A stretch of DNA of 64,000 nucleotides, from the NCBI RefSeq assembly GCF_014805685.1, contig NC_060896.1, forward strand, positions 13,162,889-13,226,888. Reading direction: 5' to 3'. Below, piece by piece: positions 35,335-51,689 of the stretch. Both the position numbers and the translations under genes were made by a program. This stretch comes from Silurus meridionalis (taxonomy: Eukaryota; Chordata; Actinopteri; Siluriformes; Siluridae). The first letter of the stretch is position 1, and every line of letters begins with the position of its first letter. Under the pieces are notes generated by a model. It was not told the origin of the DNA. It worked only from the letters and a program-made list of their open reading frames with translations, and searched no databases.

Positions 35335-36490
35335 TGAATTCACCACCCACTCCACCCTGCCTGCACACTTTTTCTTCACCTCTCTTACACACTCTCCATT
35401 ACTTTGCAATGTTGACCCCCGGTACTCAAACTCATCCACATTCACCACCTCGTCTTTCTGCAACCGCACCACTCTACTGCCCTCCCTCTCATTCACATAC
35501 ATACTCTGTCTTACTCCTACTGACTTTCATTCCCCTTCTCTGCTCAAAATACCCCCTCCATCTTCTAAACACACTCTCCTCACTAGTCGACAAATTTCCA
35601 TCCTTTATTGCCCTAACATGCAACCACATCCTTCCCTTTTGGTCCTTCCATGCTTTTCTTCTCCTTAGTGTCCAATTTATTACACAAGCTCATATGCCAC
35701 ATTCCTCTTCACCTGTTGCCACACCCTTTTGTACTCCTGCCTACTTTTCTCATCGCTCTCCCGATCTCAATTCTGTTTCGCCAACTTCTTTCTCCTTATG
35801 CTTTCCTGCACTTCCTCATTTCACCACCACGTCTCTTTGTCTTCCCTTCTCTTTCCAGATGTCACCCCAAGAACCTTACTAGCTGTCTCCCTAATCACTT
35901 TGCAGTAGTTGCCAAGTTCTTTAGCATCTCTTTACCAACACCGAGCCCCAGTCTGACTTCTTCCCTGAACCTTACAATACAGTCTTCCTTCTTCAGTTTC
36001 CACCATCTTATTCTTTTTTCAGTCCTCACTCTCCTCCTCTTTTTCTTCACCTCCAAAGCCATCCTACAGACCATCATCCAATGCTGTTTAGCTACACTGT
36101 TCCCTGACAACATCTTAGTCTCCAATCTTTTTCAGGTTGAAGCATAAAATGTAGTCCACCCGTGTGCACCTTCTTCCACTCTTATATGTCACCCTATGCT
36201 CCTTCTTGAAATCTGTATTCACCACTGCCATTTCTATCCTGTACACAAAATCTACCACTATCTGCCCTTCCACAATCCTCTCCTTAAAGCCATACCTACC
36301 CATCACCTCCTCATCACCTCTGGTCCCTTCACCTACATGGCCATTTAAGTCGCAATTACCAATCTTTCATTCCTAGGTACACTCTCCACCACTTCATCTA
36401 ACTCACTCCAGAATTTTTCCTTCTCCTCCATCTTACAACCCACTTGCAGCACATAAGCACTGATGACATTTACCATTTATTTCATTTAGG
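35335..36490 (-). mobile_element. RTE-type LINE, minus strand, internally deleted
   Basis: Read 5' to 3' on the minus strand, 36306-36115 carries the apurinic endonuclease C-terminus (EHRVTYKSG, VDYILCFNLKKIGD). 36125-35895 carries the linker before the reverse transcriptase (WKLKKEDCIVRFREEV). 35502-35335 carries the thumb region (VVRLQKDEVVNVDEFEYRGS). The catalytic reverse transcriptase core, which should lie between linker and thumb, is missing. Frames are broken by stops. Confidence 0.75.
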
Positions 36491-37377
36491 AACCTTCATT
36501 TGCAGTTGATTATGGCACAAACACTGACACATGGACAGTACCCAAGAAGAGCCCTACTTACTGAAATCAGAGAAATGGCCCATCAGTTCACTGGAGAAAA
36601 GCAGCATTTTTGGAACAGACTCCTTAACGGTTATAGATGACCCTTTGCAAAGCAAATTTAGCCAGGCAAGCACTCTGAGTCTTTGGATGCAGGCGTTCCC
36701 TGGACAATTCTGCCAGTGACATGTCATCCAATTTGCTGCACAAAAACTTTGGAAAGATCAGCACATCAGGAGGAACAAAATGATACCATTGCAGCATACT
36801 GCAAAAACTTTAAGTAAAGAATATGCTCTCTGCCCCCACATTTGCTGCCACATTTTTAACATGAGGTGGACAACTGTCTCTGCAAGTATTGTGGTATACG
36901 GTGCTGGTGCTGCTATATAATATGGTGCTGGTAATGTTACAGGCATTAAAGCTGAACCTTTGAGACTTTCACCTGTTTTAAGCAAAATACTGTATATAAA
37001 TGAAGAAGTGAGAGAGGAAAAGGGCTGCTCTATTAATGTAACAATCAATCAAATCAAAAATAAATCCCCAACTAACATTAAATAACATTATACTTAATGT
37101 AGGAAACCATTAAAAAAAGTTGAAAAAATTAATCAAACGTTAAATAAAGATGTATAAATTGAAACAGTCAAAGATTTTCATTCTAAAAGTGAAGTTCTAA
37201 TGTTAACTACAAATATTAATCTACAAGCCATAGAGGGTATTTGGCCCTTAAGCAACTAAATGTCAATCAGTTTTACTAAGGTACAGCATTTACTGTAGAA
37301 CAAATTAAGTTATATGTGTTGAAAGAAACTGTTACAGGACAGATCCAGATTTCTTGTTCTATGATGATGTCACACAA
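36491..37377. other. Non-coding stretch
   Basis: No gene or clear repeat boundary was recognised. The short open frames here lack any family similarity I can name. The left part may be further LINE-derived sequence. Confidence 0.3.
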
Positions 37378-37582
37378 ATGAGGATGGGTTCCCCTTTTGA
37401 GTCTGGTTCCTCTTAAGGTTTCTTCCTCATAACATCCGAGGGAGTTTTTCCTTGCCACAATCACCATGGCTGCTCATCAGGGATAAATTCACATCGTTCA
37501 CCTTGACTGTTAAATTCTTTAAAGCTGCTTTGAGACAATGTCTGTTGTGAAAAGCGCTATAGAAATAAACTTGACTTGACTG
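37378..37582. repeat. Dispersed 'GAGGATGGGTTCC...GCGCTATAG' repeat, copy 2
   Basis: Very similar to 14462-14672, from 'gaggatgggttccccttttgagtc' through 'ggtttcttcctcataacatc' to 'gaaaagcgctatagaaataaacttgacttgac'. Simple (ATTC)n repeats lie at 37937-37974. The sequence between shows no gene. Confidence 0.75.
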
Positions 37583-38162
37583 TTGTGTATGTGACCATGG
37601 CATGTACAAAGTGTATCAAATGCTCAATCACACAGTAACCATCTTACAAATAATCTTAATAGACCAGATGTAGAATTTGACATAAAATTTGTGCCCTTTC
37701 ATGATACTCACTTGACAAAAAGCATTTTATCCTGATTAAGTTCTTGGTGGATCTGGAGTCAATCCTGAAAACATGGGGTGGCAGGTGGAATTAAACCCTT
37801 TGTGGAATTAAACCCTTTATAGTTTAAATCCACTTACTGATATGTTTTAAGACATAGGATAAATAATTAACTAATTAAACATAGTCTAAATGTAGACTTT
37901 TAAAGTGAAAGTGCATTTTTGATTCCATTCGTATGTTCATTCATTCATTCATTCATTCATTCATTCATTCATTCAGTTTTCTAGAACAATAGTGAAGAAT
38001 AGGGTGATGTGATGTGTCCCTATGTAAATTATTTTAATCCACTTATACCACATGTTTGGCACTGTTTTATTTATTATTTTATAGATTTTATTATAATTTT
38101 TATTAATCAAATTATTTTTATTAATCAAATTTATTATGGACAAGATTAGAAATTAGTTTATT

Positions 38163-38458
38163 AGAGGGCGAGCGGATGTAGGACGTTTTGGAGACAAGGT
38201 AAGTGAGGCAAGATTAAGATGGTTTGGACATGTGCAGAGGAGGGACATGAGTTATATTGGTAGGAGAATGCTGAGGATGGAGCCACCAGGAAGGAGGAAA
38301 GGAGGAAGGCCAAGGAAGAGGTTTATGGATGTGGTGAGGGAAGACATGCAGGTAGTTGGTGTGATGAGGCAGATGTAGAGGACAGGGTGGTATGGAGACG
38401 GATGATCCGCTGTGGCGACCCCTAATGGGAGCAGCCGAAAGAAGAAGAAAAAGAAGAA
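38163..38458 (+). mobile_element. RTE-type LINE 3' end
   Basis: The plus strand reads RLRWFGHVQRRDMSYIGRRM (about 38212-38271), then GRRKGGRPRKRFMDVVREDM, the conserved C-terminus of RTE-like reverse transcriptases, and the tail 'ccgctgtggcgacccctaat' followed by GAA-rich repeats. It is strongly 5'-truncated. Confidence 0.85.
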
Positions 38459-41400
38459 GGTTAATCAAAATACTAAATTGATCCCACAGGGAAATTGTTA
38501 GGTTGCAAATTATGAACACTTTATCCATTTATAGTTTTACTTAATGTTGGAATGGCTGTGAGAGAAGGAAGTGTCTCTAATAAAATGCTATAAGCTGCCA
38601 CTCCCCATCTAACCAATTATTTGTACCAATTAAACAGCATTTTGATATAATATCCATTTAATTGTTTTATAATAATATTAAGCAATTAATTTAAATAATA
38701 CATTCAACATTTTTGAACAGGTGAGCAATAATATTTGCTAATCCCCTGCCAATTTAAACCATACTGATTATTCATTACATTGTGGCATTCCTTAAAGCCT
38801 TGAACTAGAAATAAAGTAAACTACAAAGAAGGGAATAAGAGCAAAAATAAGAATAACTGTCCCTCCAATTCCCTCCCTCTCCACCTCTCTGCACTTTCCC
38901 TACCAGCATATGGAGATGTTTGAACTAGCAGGTGTCAGTTCCATAACTGCAGGGAGCCAAATCTGTTACTAATGTAGTCCATGTTGTGAGTGGCCTGTCT
39001 GAAACATAAACCAGTTCACTGCATGCAAAGGCATGCAAGGGAAGATGACTTCTTTACATCTATTTATTTTAGGCATTGCAACTAGTGTACGTTGTTCATT
39101 TAACTATATGAATGAAATCATTTTTAAACATGACTTCAGCTGGACCTCTTCAGATAGACCATTAGAGGGCATTGTATACAAATTATCATCCTCCTGTTGG
39201 TTTTTTTTTGGTTTATTTTTCCTGCAATCCTGATTACAGTTAGAAAATAAGCAATTAACAAAATAAATATGAAGGGATAATTTATGAATGATTTGTGGGA
39301 CACAAATGTAATTTATTTCTACTAAGCATGGATGTTTTTTTGAAGGTCTATTTGCCAAGGCTTATATTATCATACCATACTTATGCTTGGGATCATGCGA
39401 TCCCCTTTCTATACCCTTAGATACACCCTCCTTCAATTGCTTTTAAAAACGCATCAGTGGGAATGCATGGGTTAAGCAACGAATGGCTGGCAACCCCTTA
39501 TTCCCCTGTCCAAAGCAGCACAAAAGAAGAGGCTAAAATGAAGAAGAAAAAAAGGTTATTTAAACAAAAATCTAATACATTGCAGATGGAACTCATTGAT
39601 GTGACCCAGAGTTTTAAAGAAATGTAAAGAAGTGCCCATTAGGGTTCTTTTATAGGATTCCTTGACTAAACCCATCCAGATGTGTACATTGGTAATCATA
39701 CAACATAAGCTGGACTAGAGGCCACATTCATAGAGATAGAACTATCTTCTTCCCAGACAGTGATTGACATTCCATATTGCAGGTGTATGTAAGATGGCAG
39801 ATCAAGATTTGAAGTGGAAAGAGCTTGGACAAAAACTGAATCTTGTTAAAGGTGTTAGATAAGGTACATTTATCAACAGTATAAAGCGTGTCTTTTATAA
39901 GCTTCTTTACAAACTTCTTTACTTGCTTATGTTAGTTTTAGGTCTGAATTCCCCTTATAGTAAACAGCTAAATAACACTCAGTTATTTTCTCTCTAATTT
40001 ACTTTCGACATCTGAACATGTTCCATATCATAATTAACAGCAGAGGTGACTTGTCCATAGGAGCAGGTGGGCAGAGCCCAGCCATATAAGTATGTAAATG
40101 TTAAATTGATTTGGTCACCTTTTCAATTCAATTTGTTAAAAAAATATTTTGAGAAAGCCATCAATATGGGCTCTGCCATCTTTTAAGCAACCCGAAATGT
40201 TTCTAATCACACCAATTGTTATAAAATTGTAAATGTTTTTATAGACAGCATTACAAATAATGAACTTGGTTTATTCATATCAACTTTACAGATTTACTCT
40301 AAAAATTTCTTACGTAAATTAATTGTCACCTTTTTGATTTAAACTTGTTTGAGCCTATGTTGTTCTGAATGCCCAGTCTTGTATGTGGCAGTAGTCTCAG
40401 TGCAGTTAGTTAAGCTGTTCTCTAGAAAGAAAGAGTTGCTGATAGACTCATATGGGGTCACTGGGTTTAAGTCGCACTGGTCTTGAGGTCTAGCAGGGGT
40501 TGAATGACACCTGCATGAGATGAGGGGAATACTCTTATAACACTAACCTGGCCAACCTCCCCCACTTCCAGTGTCATGCTGTTCACTCCCCAGATCCAAG
40601 CCCCACTGAGGGATTAGTGTGAATGTGTGTATATGTGTGTGAGTGTGTGTGTGTGCCAGAGCAATCTGAGGGATGCAACCAGAGCTCTCCGTGGAGACAG
40701 GGGGAGCCCACACTGTAACTGTGAGGTCAAAGAGCAGTCAGTGTAGGACTGAGCTCCATGTCTACAGCTGGTACTTTCCAAAGGTCAGAGCCAAAAATTG
40801 GATAAAAGTCTAAAAAGTGGATAAATACGTATATATTCTATGCGTGTTTGAGACTGTGCTTCTTGTGAAGGGCTTATCACATGACCTACCACAGGGGACT
40901 CAAGTGCCACAGATATCAATCTCTGTCCCAATGGAGCCCCCCAGTTGCTTTCTCCCTGTCATCACAGGAGCCTGGGTAGAGCCGGACCGCATTTTCTCAC
41001 AGTCAGAGCTCTCTTCAGGCAAACTGAGGAGCTTCAGCAGCTGAGGTTTAGCTACCACTGCCTCTGCTGTGGGCCCTGGACTGTTTAAAGGTACTTTATT
41101 CTTGAGGAATGCAGAACAGGGGCATGGTGATGTAGGGGCCTCATGAAAAGGGAGGAAAAAGAGGAGGAGAAGGGGAGGGGGAGACAGGAGACACAGTGAG
41201 CCTGCAGGATTGACCTTTAGCCACTGAAGTCAGGAAGTTATGACTCAATTTTCAAAAAAGAATGATGGATAAGCAAATGGTGAATGGAGAAACACCTAGA
41301 TGTCATGACACAAACAGTAAGAATCCACACAAGAGAAAGAAGGAGGAATGATTGGGAGATTAACTGATGGAAAACAGAACACTTTAGTAAAGTTGCTAAT

Positions 41401-44400
41401 GAGTGTCCCCAACTGCTTCCACACTTTGGCATGGGAAAACAGTCTTGTTGAGTCTTGCTTCGTTCAGCTCACAACCAACAAGAATTTTATATGTGAGCTA
41501 TAATGATATGCAGCTTTTTTTTATGACCAGAGTCACCCTTTTTGGCGCAGTTGGTTTAAATGGTTTTTAAAGAGATTTTAGTGATCAGTAATTCAAATGT
41601 TACTCCTCAAATACAGGATGTTACTCCTTGATGGTGGGAAGAGCCTTGTGTTTTAAGGAACAGGAAAAATGTGTGTGCAGAATCTCTGGAGCCCTGCCTC
41701 AACCTTTCCTGTTCATTCTACTCGCTAACATGTAGAAGGCACGTGCAGGCATTGCTCACATTTGATATCACAGGAGTGCGCACGTATACAATAAAGTATG
41801 CTTATTTATGCACGTACACTTCCATGGACTACAATTTCCTCTTTGTCAACACAGGCTTAAATGTTTTTAATATATCCTTTTACATGTGTTTCGAAACAAG
41901 CACATGTAATTCAAATGCATATTTCTGTAGAACACGAGGTCCCGTTCATGTTACGTATGCAGTGCAAGAGCTCCCAACTCTCCACACCCTGTTCTTTATA
42001 CAAATCCTCTTTTTTGGCAGTGCCATTTAATTTTTTTCAAGCCTTCTCCGAATGTCTTTGCACAGACTGGGAAATTGCTCCACTCCTGCACTGTTCAAAC
42101 AGATGCATCATTGGATAAGAAGACAGGAGCCTGAGTGAGTCCCAATGGAATGATGAACACAGGCCCTTAATGCACACTCCGATTTTCACAGCAAATGCAT
42201 CACCTGCTTTGATTCTCCACAGACTGTGATTATGACATCGAAAGAGATGATTAATAAAAGAGTGCAAGCATCGTTGTACTTGTCACGAGAAGACTGTATG
42301 GTCAACGAAGCAGCAGCTGTCTGTCATCACTGATTCCCTGAGGCCTGGAGCTTCGCTGTCATTCGCAATGAGCAACGAGAAGCTGCAGACACACAAGGCT
42401 TTACTTCAAAGGCTTTGCAGAAGAAACCTCACATGAAAACAGGCCTCCCTTAGAGGCCTCATTTACTATACATATGTTTTATGCAGGCACATGGGTAAAA
42501 ACACAATCTATAAAATGTAAGAAATGCTGCTTTACAGAAGCTCTAAGCACTTATAACATCATTCAGGGTACAGCCAACTGTTACCTAGTGCAAACTGGAA
42601 AAGGAAGAGAACACAAATCAAACTGGAGCATGCTCTCTAAAAAGATGAGCGTGGTCACATTCCGGTGGTAAGGCCCTCGGCACAGTTACCACAGTAAAAA
42701 GGCCTGTTGATTTAGAGGGGAGAAAATGGAGTGAGCGTCCTTATATTTCAGTTCTGGAATGACTCTGATCATGGTATGCGGTTTCAATGCATGTTTTTCA
42801 ACTGCTGGTGATATGTGGGCAGAGAGAGAGAAAACGCAGAGAGAAGGAGTCTACATATCCTTTTCCAACCCATGTAGTGGTGCTTTGTCACAGCTGAAAC
42901 TTTTAAACCATTTGACCACCCATATGCAGCATTCTGGCTCCTCCAGGCTCATCTCAGGGGAACAGTGAGGGTAGAAAAGGGGGGCTGGAGTGGTTATATG
43001 CTCAGGCACTGCTTCACCCTTCCCTTTCCCAAAGGTTTACATGACCCACACCAATTCACCTTTGCTGGCACTTTAAGATAGACAGGCTGCTTGTGTCAGG
43101 GCTGCACTGAAAATAGCACAAAATACTACAAGTTTTTACTGTCCTTCTCTTTCTACAACTCTCCTGACACTTTTTTTTATCCATATATGTAACAATTAAA
43201 GTCAACTTGTTGGGAAGATTTTTTAATTCTAATTTTGCTGAACTATAAAAGTAAAGTATGATGGGATTAAGCATATGTTATACCTGGACAAAGTTCAACA
43301 AAGGGACATTTCAGCAAGTGTCAGGTGTCAGAAGTCGAACAAATGTTTTTATGTTAGGTTTTCTTACAGCAGTTTAAATGAATGGTCTGTATAAAGAGCT
43401 TCGCTTGTAGCCATACATTTTAACATCAACAGGTTCGAGTAAAGATCCAAGCAACTGTGTTTTTGTTCAACATTAGATGTCAAAAGCAAAAAAAAAAAAA
43501 AACCATAAAAAAAACACCAGCAGTATATATATTTGATTAAATAACCATTTTCGGACCTGTTAAACCCATCACTCAATGTTTAAATAATGTTCTTAGTGAA
43601 CTGGCAAGACCATATTCTCTCAGTGTGATAAAAACAATCATTGTATTGATGTTTTGCTTCACAATCACTTTAGAACATTCTTCACACCATGCTTTAAAAA
43701 CATTCTAGTAAAATTTGTGGTAATCCTTTGACAAACATTGCAGGAATGCAGTACAAACATTACATCAAAACATTCTCAGAGCATACCTATAAACGTTCCA
43801 TGAGCCATAGTATTGAGAAAAATGTTCTGCTAACTTAAAACTGAGATAGCGGCTAATTTTTCAAATTGAATTTTTTTTAAAAGGATGAAATAAATGCAGT
43901 AAATTTAAATAGGTTCACAGCTAGAGTGCTTGAAGCAACACAAAAAACAAGCCAAGGTTCTGTTGTTTAATCAAATGTTTACTGAGAGAAGAGTGGACCA
44001 TTCCATACATTCCACATTATGTAAACTGCTGGACAGGTACCTCACTCCCTTTTCATTTTTCCTTCTCTTTCCCTCTCTCCCAATCCCTCTTATTCATTAA
44101 ATCTCCTTGAACCATGACTTTTCTCCACTATCTAATCGGACCCCTTGCATACCCAACTCCCACACACCCACCCACCCACACATACACAATAAAACCCTGG
44201 CTGACATTTAACATTTTAGTACATTCCAACTCTGAGAGTCAAGAGCACACAGATGAAAACTACATAAAATGGTGAAATGCTGTGCTGACTTTAGTACCAG
44301 AGGGACAAATAAGTAGCGGACACAGTAATATAAATTCTATAGTGTAGAGGGATTTTAAATGAATGGACCTTATTCAAGAAAAATGTTGATTGTACATTTA

Positions 44401-46194
44401 TACGTATCCCCACAATCACCTTCACCCACCCTCCCACCTACAAAGACACATACACATGCACACACAGTTTTGGTAAAGCAGTAATGTGGGTCATCACAGA
44501 ATGACATCAACAGCGGGCAGCATGTGTGTGTGTGGGGAGGGGGTGTCTGTGACTTTGCAGCCAAGGGCTATAGGTTTGCAATGGGTGTGGGGAGAATGTA
44601 TCAACACAGTGACAAAACCTTACATTTACAGCAACTTCCACACCAAGGTCTAGCACCCACAACTCATATGCAAGCTGCAGCTTTTTAAAAAAAACTATAG
44701 GTTCGCAGCAGCAGTCTTTGATCGGCATGACGCACCGTTACCCTCTGATCTGCAGGAACATCACACATCTTGTCTGATATTCTGCATGCACAAAGAAATT
44801 CCAGCCGGGCAAAGACCCAGCCCGTGAGAAATGATAACCTGGAAAATTTCTGTGGGCTTGGTCACGTTTGCCAGGCTTGCTGGCATGCTGGGTGCTCCAA
44901 GTTGGTTTTGGGATCCGTGTGAATTTCTTTCCCTGCATGTCGTTTCAGTACGCTGCATGGGCTGCTGGAATCTAGGCCAGATTATTACATTACTGCTAAG
45001 CCTGCAGGGGTGGGGAGCTGATTTAAAGCTGACCTTTAGCAGGCCTGGGACAGGGTTCTCTCCAGCTCTCACCAAAGCTGCTGCCAAGGCTTCAGGGACT
45101 GTTTGTCATCCACCAGCCTGCTGACTGCATCAAATCAGGCCATGACATGGAAACTTAAGGACTGGCAAAAACAAAACAAGATGGCGTGCAAGCTGTGTTT
45201 TTTATCAACCGAAAAAAGAGAATATCACATCAGGGATCAGCAGTAGATCAATCACAGAGCCAGTGAATGTTAAATTTGATTAGGTGCCAGCCACGAGTGC
45301 AGCAACTTGGTCAAATACAGTATGTTCTTTCTAAACTTTATGAGTGCACTTTCAAGGTGAGCTCTGTGTGTTCTATTAATGTGGAAAAGCCCATTTATGT
45401 CTGCAGCCTATTGAAAAAGCTCAGTGGCTGATGTCATTCCACTGTTTCCTGTCATTTCTTTTCCTGGGCTTAGTGCCACCAAATACCATATTAAAAGTTG
45501 AATGAAGGAACTGTCTTTTCTCCTTCATTGCTAGCACTCATCAAAAAGCAATTCTGCCTTCACTGGTTTGACATGAACAGTGCAAGTAGGCAGAAGACTA
45601 GAAGCTGTCTAGACTTTAGCTCATGCCACCTGCACCTTGTAGCATGTACTAAATCTTTTTGCTTTGATGGAAAATAATTTAATCAAAATCATTCAAACTA
45701 AAATCTAGGCCTTGATTAAAAAAACAGACTTGGGTGTGTTTCTACACCTTCAGGGCTTTGTCTGTTTGTTCTCATTACAGTACATTCAAACTACATTGTT
45801 GCATTTACTGGAAGAATGTTTTGTGGTCCTCTCTTATTGAGCCTCAACATGGCTCAATGTTTTTTTTAAAACAATGCCTTTTGCAATGGGCTCTATGCGT
45901 CTTCCTGCTTTGTAGCTGACCACATGCCCTACAGATTTTTCTTATTGCTGTGGTTTTAGTCAGAACAGTGGTGCAAAGTCATGAGAGTTCTTTCTCTCTG
46001 TGGTTTTTTGCAGGCATAGACTGTCAGAAAAGATGGCTCCAGATTTTACAAGAATGCTTTCAAGATCTTTAAAAACTCCTGTGTATGTGTTTGACATACT
46101 GTAATCAGCAAGATCACAATCACATAAGTCAAGGAGTAGGGCTTCCAGTTCTGGCATGCCTGGAGGTGCACAGGCTTCAAGGAGAAAAGGCAGA

Positions 46195-46251
<57 letters not shown>

Positions 46252-47874
46252 ACACAAGAAAAGTGGGATACAGGAAGGTTACAGCCTTCTTCTCAGTGAC
46301 CTGATCTAATTTTTCACCAAGTGCCTTGTGCAGTGGTACTTCTGTGTGTGTTATAACTTATTCTTAGAGGTGTGACTTGTCCCTGCATGCTAGGCTGAAG
46401 AATTTGTGCGTAACCTACAAAAAGGTGCTACAATTAGTGTCTTCGTTATGTGCTAAGAGGTTTATTGTGTTTGCTAGTTCCTTTGTGAGGGCATAGTGAG
46501 TGGATATTACAGTAAAGACGGCTGGGCAATTCCACTTTGTATAAAAGCAGACAGCTCTGGAAAACATCCATGGTCACTGAGGCCTCCATAGTGGCCCTGC
46601 CAGAGGAAGTATTGCAAACGGACTGTGTTGCTAGGTGACAGGGAGGTGGCAGAATTGTGGGTAATGAGTGAGTGGCTAATGGTGTGTGTGTTCGAGGGGG
46701 CCAGTTTGTAGAAAGCCATGTGCTCAGTGTTCCAGGACCTGATGGAAATGGACAGGCTGGCCTGGGACTGCCACCTGCTCACAGCAATCAGCAGCAGCAC
46801 TCGGTCCAGCCACCAATAGAGCACACAGGTCCAATTAAGAGCCCCTGTACGCCCCTCTCCAACTCCATCCAGCCATTAATAATACTCATGCTAGGGTGAT
46901 AGTGCTGCCTCTCTTCTCCCCAGAGCAAGCATTTGTGTTGGAGGCAGGCTACTGTGGAGCTGCTTAGAGGTCTGTGTGGACAATCAGCTTAAATACAGTT
47001 CTATTTCATGGCATGTGCAAAGAATGCATTTTCCCCTGTATTTCCCATTTCCCTGTACTTGATGATGTGTTTTTTAAACATGTTGTCACCTTTACATAAA
47101 GAATGCAGCCCCTTTGTCGGATGACCATGGCCAAGTTTGGACTGGAACCAATTTTTTGCAAATATGCCACCTATTTATCATTAGCTTCTGAAGCATAAAA
47201 TAAAAAATAGCCATAGGGTTCCTGTCTGAAAGTTGTGAATAAATAAGTGACAAAACATCTAACATTTGAACAGGGAAGGGCAGTACAAGAGACCTTTAAC
47301 AGAAATAGAATCACCATCATGGTTTTTACAGCCATAACCCAGGAGGCAAGAGAGTTCAACATGTCAAAACTGAGGAGTGTAAAAAAAGTTGCTCATGACA
47401 TTGTGAAATGAGCTCATTACAAGTGCTGGATTAAGTAATTGGTGTTCCAACAGAGAGCACAGAAGGCGGAGGAATTTCCTTCTTGTTTTGGAGGTGTTGT
47501 TTTTGGAGGCAGGTAATAGCTGTCACATGAAATATCCTTTTTTCCTCATGCCTACTTCTCCAGGGCTGCTTCAGGTCCTGGGACTGTCAATTTTGGAACC
47601 AAAGATCTAATTAATCTAGCATAAAAGCATGACTGCCTTAAATGCCCTTTTAGTTTTAGTAACTACAGGATGATGACAAATAATGATTGTTGGCTCTATT
47701 CTTTAACTTTAGCAAAGCGATAGATACAGTTTAACATTTATAGTATTTATTGGGCTGCTAGAATGTATGCTGCATCGCATAGCATGTATTTTAGAGGCAG
47801 TCATTAGGTAGTGCATTTAAATACATTTAAACTTCTAAGTAAAGGATTGTTGGTTAAAGGACTGGTGTTACAGG
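38459..47874. other. Gene-poor mostly unique sequence
   Basis: About 9.4 kb in which I see no exon, RNA gene or definable transposon. There is a (GT)-rich patch near 40624-40655, polypurine near 41150-41190, and a (CA)n microsatellite at 46200-46248. Some GC-richer, low-repeat blocks (for example 44860-45135 and 46560-46990) stand out from the AT-rich surroundings and could be conserved non-coding elements; this cannot be judged without alignment. Confidence 0.35.
46200..46248. repeat. (CA)n microsatellite
   Basis: About 49 bp of CA repeats. Confidence 0.95.
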
Positions 47875-47878
47875 ATCA

Positions 47879-48070
47879 GAACTAGTCTTCTAAATAGCCA
47901 AATGACTTCTGTGTTTTGAATTCAGCCTTCTAAAGAAGTCCTTGATGAATCAGTTTTTAATTCAAATCTCCCTACTTTGCTGAAAAGTTAAGCTTTTTGT
48001 GCCCAAATGCCAAAACACAGGCCAAGCATGTTTTTGCCAAACAGCATTTTTGCCAAATGGGAAGTTATTG
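47879..48070. repeat. Local direct duplication, unit A
   Basis: It begins 'cagaactagtcttctaaatagccaaatgac' and includes 'ccttctaaagaagtccttgatgaatcag'. Unit B about 720 bp to the right has the same order of blocks with moderate divergence. No coding frame or transposon ends are seen. Confidence 0.6.
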
Positions 48071-48598
48071 TTTATCTCTTTTGTTATTTGTCTTACATGT
48101 CAGGGTTTTTTTGGGAAATCAATCACAATATAACATTTTTAGGAAAGTAACCACAACACAAATATATATTTGTTGTGAAAGGGTCAGAATGATGAGTTGT
48201 TAAATTATTTGAAGTGAAACATTTGAGAAATTAAAACATAAGAAAACAAAATCACAAAAATTCTGAAACAGCTAAAGTGCCAAAACTAAGAAATTTTGTA
48301 CTATGAATTGAGGGTGCATTCTTTTGTTGAACACATTTTGGAGTAACATTTTTAACCTCATAAAATATAACCAGATGAAATGTAAGTAGTGCATAACTAA
48401 TGAATATAGTCAGTTACATTAACAGCTCAGCCACTCTTGAACAATTAATGTTTTAGATGACTATTTTGTTGTATGTATACTTTCTTAACAATTCTAATCA
48501 TTAAAAAACAATCCATTATATGTTCATTGAAATAGCTGACATTAGGGAGCAGATTTAAGGAGGCTTTATCTTGAAATTATAGTCTCGTGTGAAAGAAT

Positions 48599-48800
48599 TC
48601 AGAGCTAGTTTTCTGAATAGCCAAATAACCTGTGTGTTTTGTATTCACTTTTCTAAAGATGTCCTTGATGAATCAGGACCAAATTGAAATAAACTCCCTT
48701 TCCCGATGAAACATTCTGCTTGGTCTGTCCGACGGTTAACACACAGGCTGAGCAAACACAGGTTAAGCTGCTACACAGTATTTGCCAAAATAGTAAGTTA
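48599..48800. repeat. Local direct duplication, unit B
   Basis: It begins 'cagagctagttttctgaatagccaaataac' and includes 'cttttctaaagatgtccttgatgaatcag', then 'aacacaggctgagcaaacac' and 'tatttgccaaaatagtaagttatt', which also have counterparts in unit A. Confidence 0.6.
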
Positions 48801-51659
<2,859 letters not shown>

Positions 51660-51689
51660 CATTAATATTGTGGTTAGTATATGTGAGAA

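Noticed and set aside
35334..36147. Long plus-strand open frames (182 and 165 aa)
   Set aside because: They are the antisense of an RTE LINE whose purine-rich coding strand leaves few stops on the other strand.
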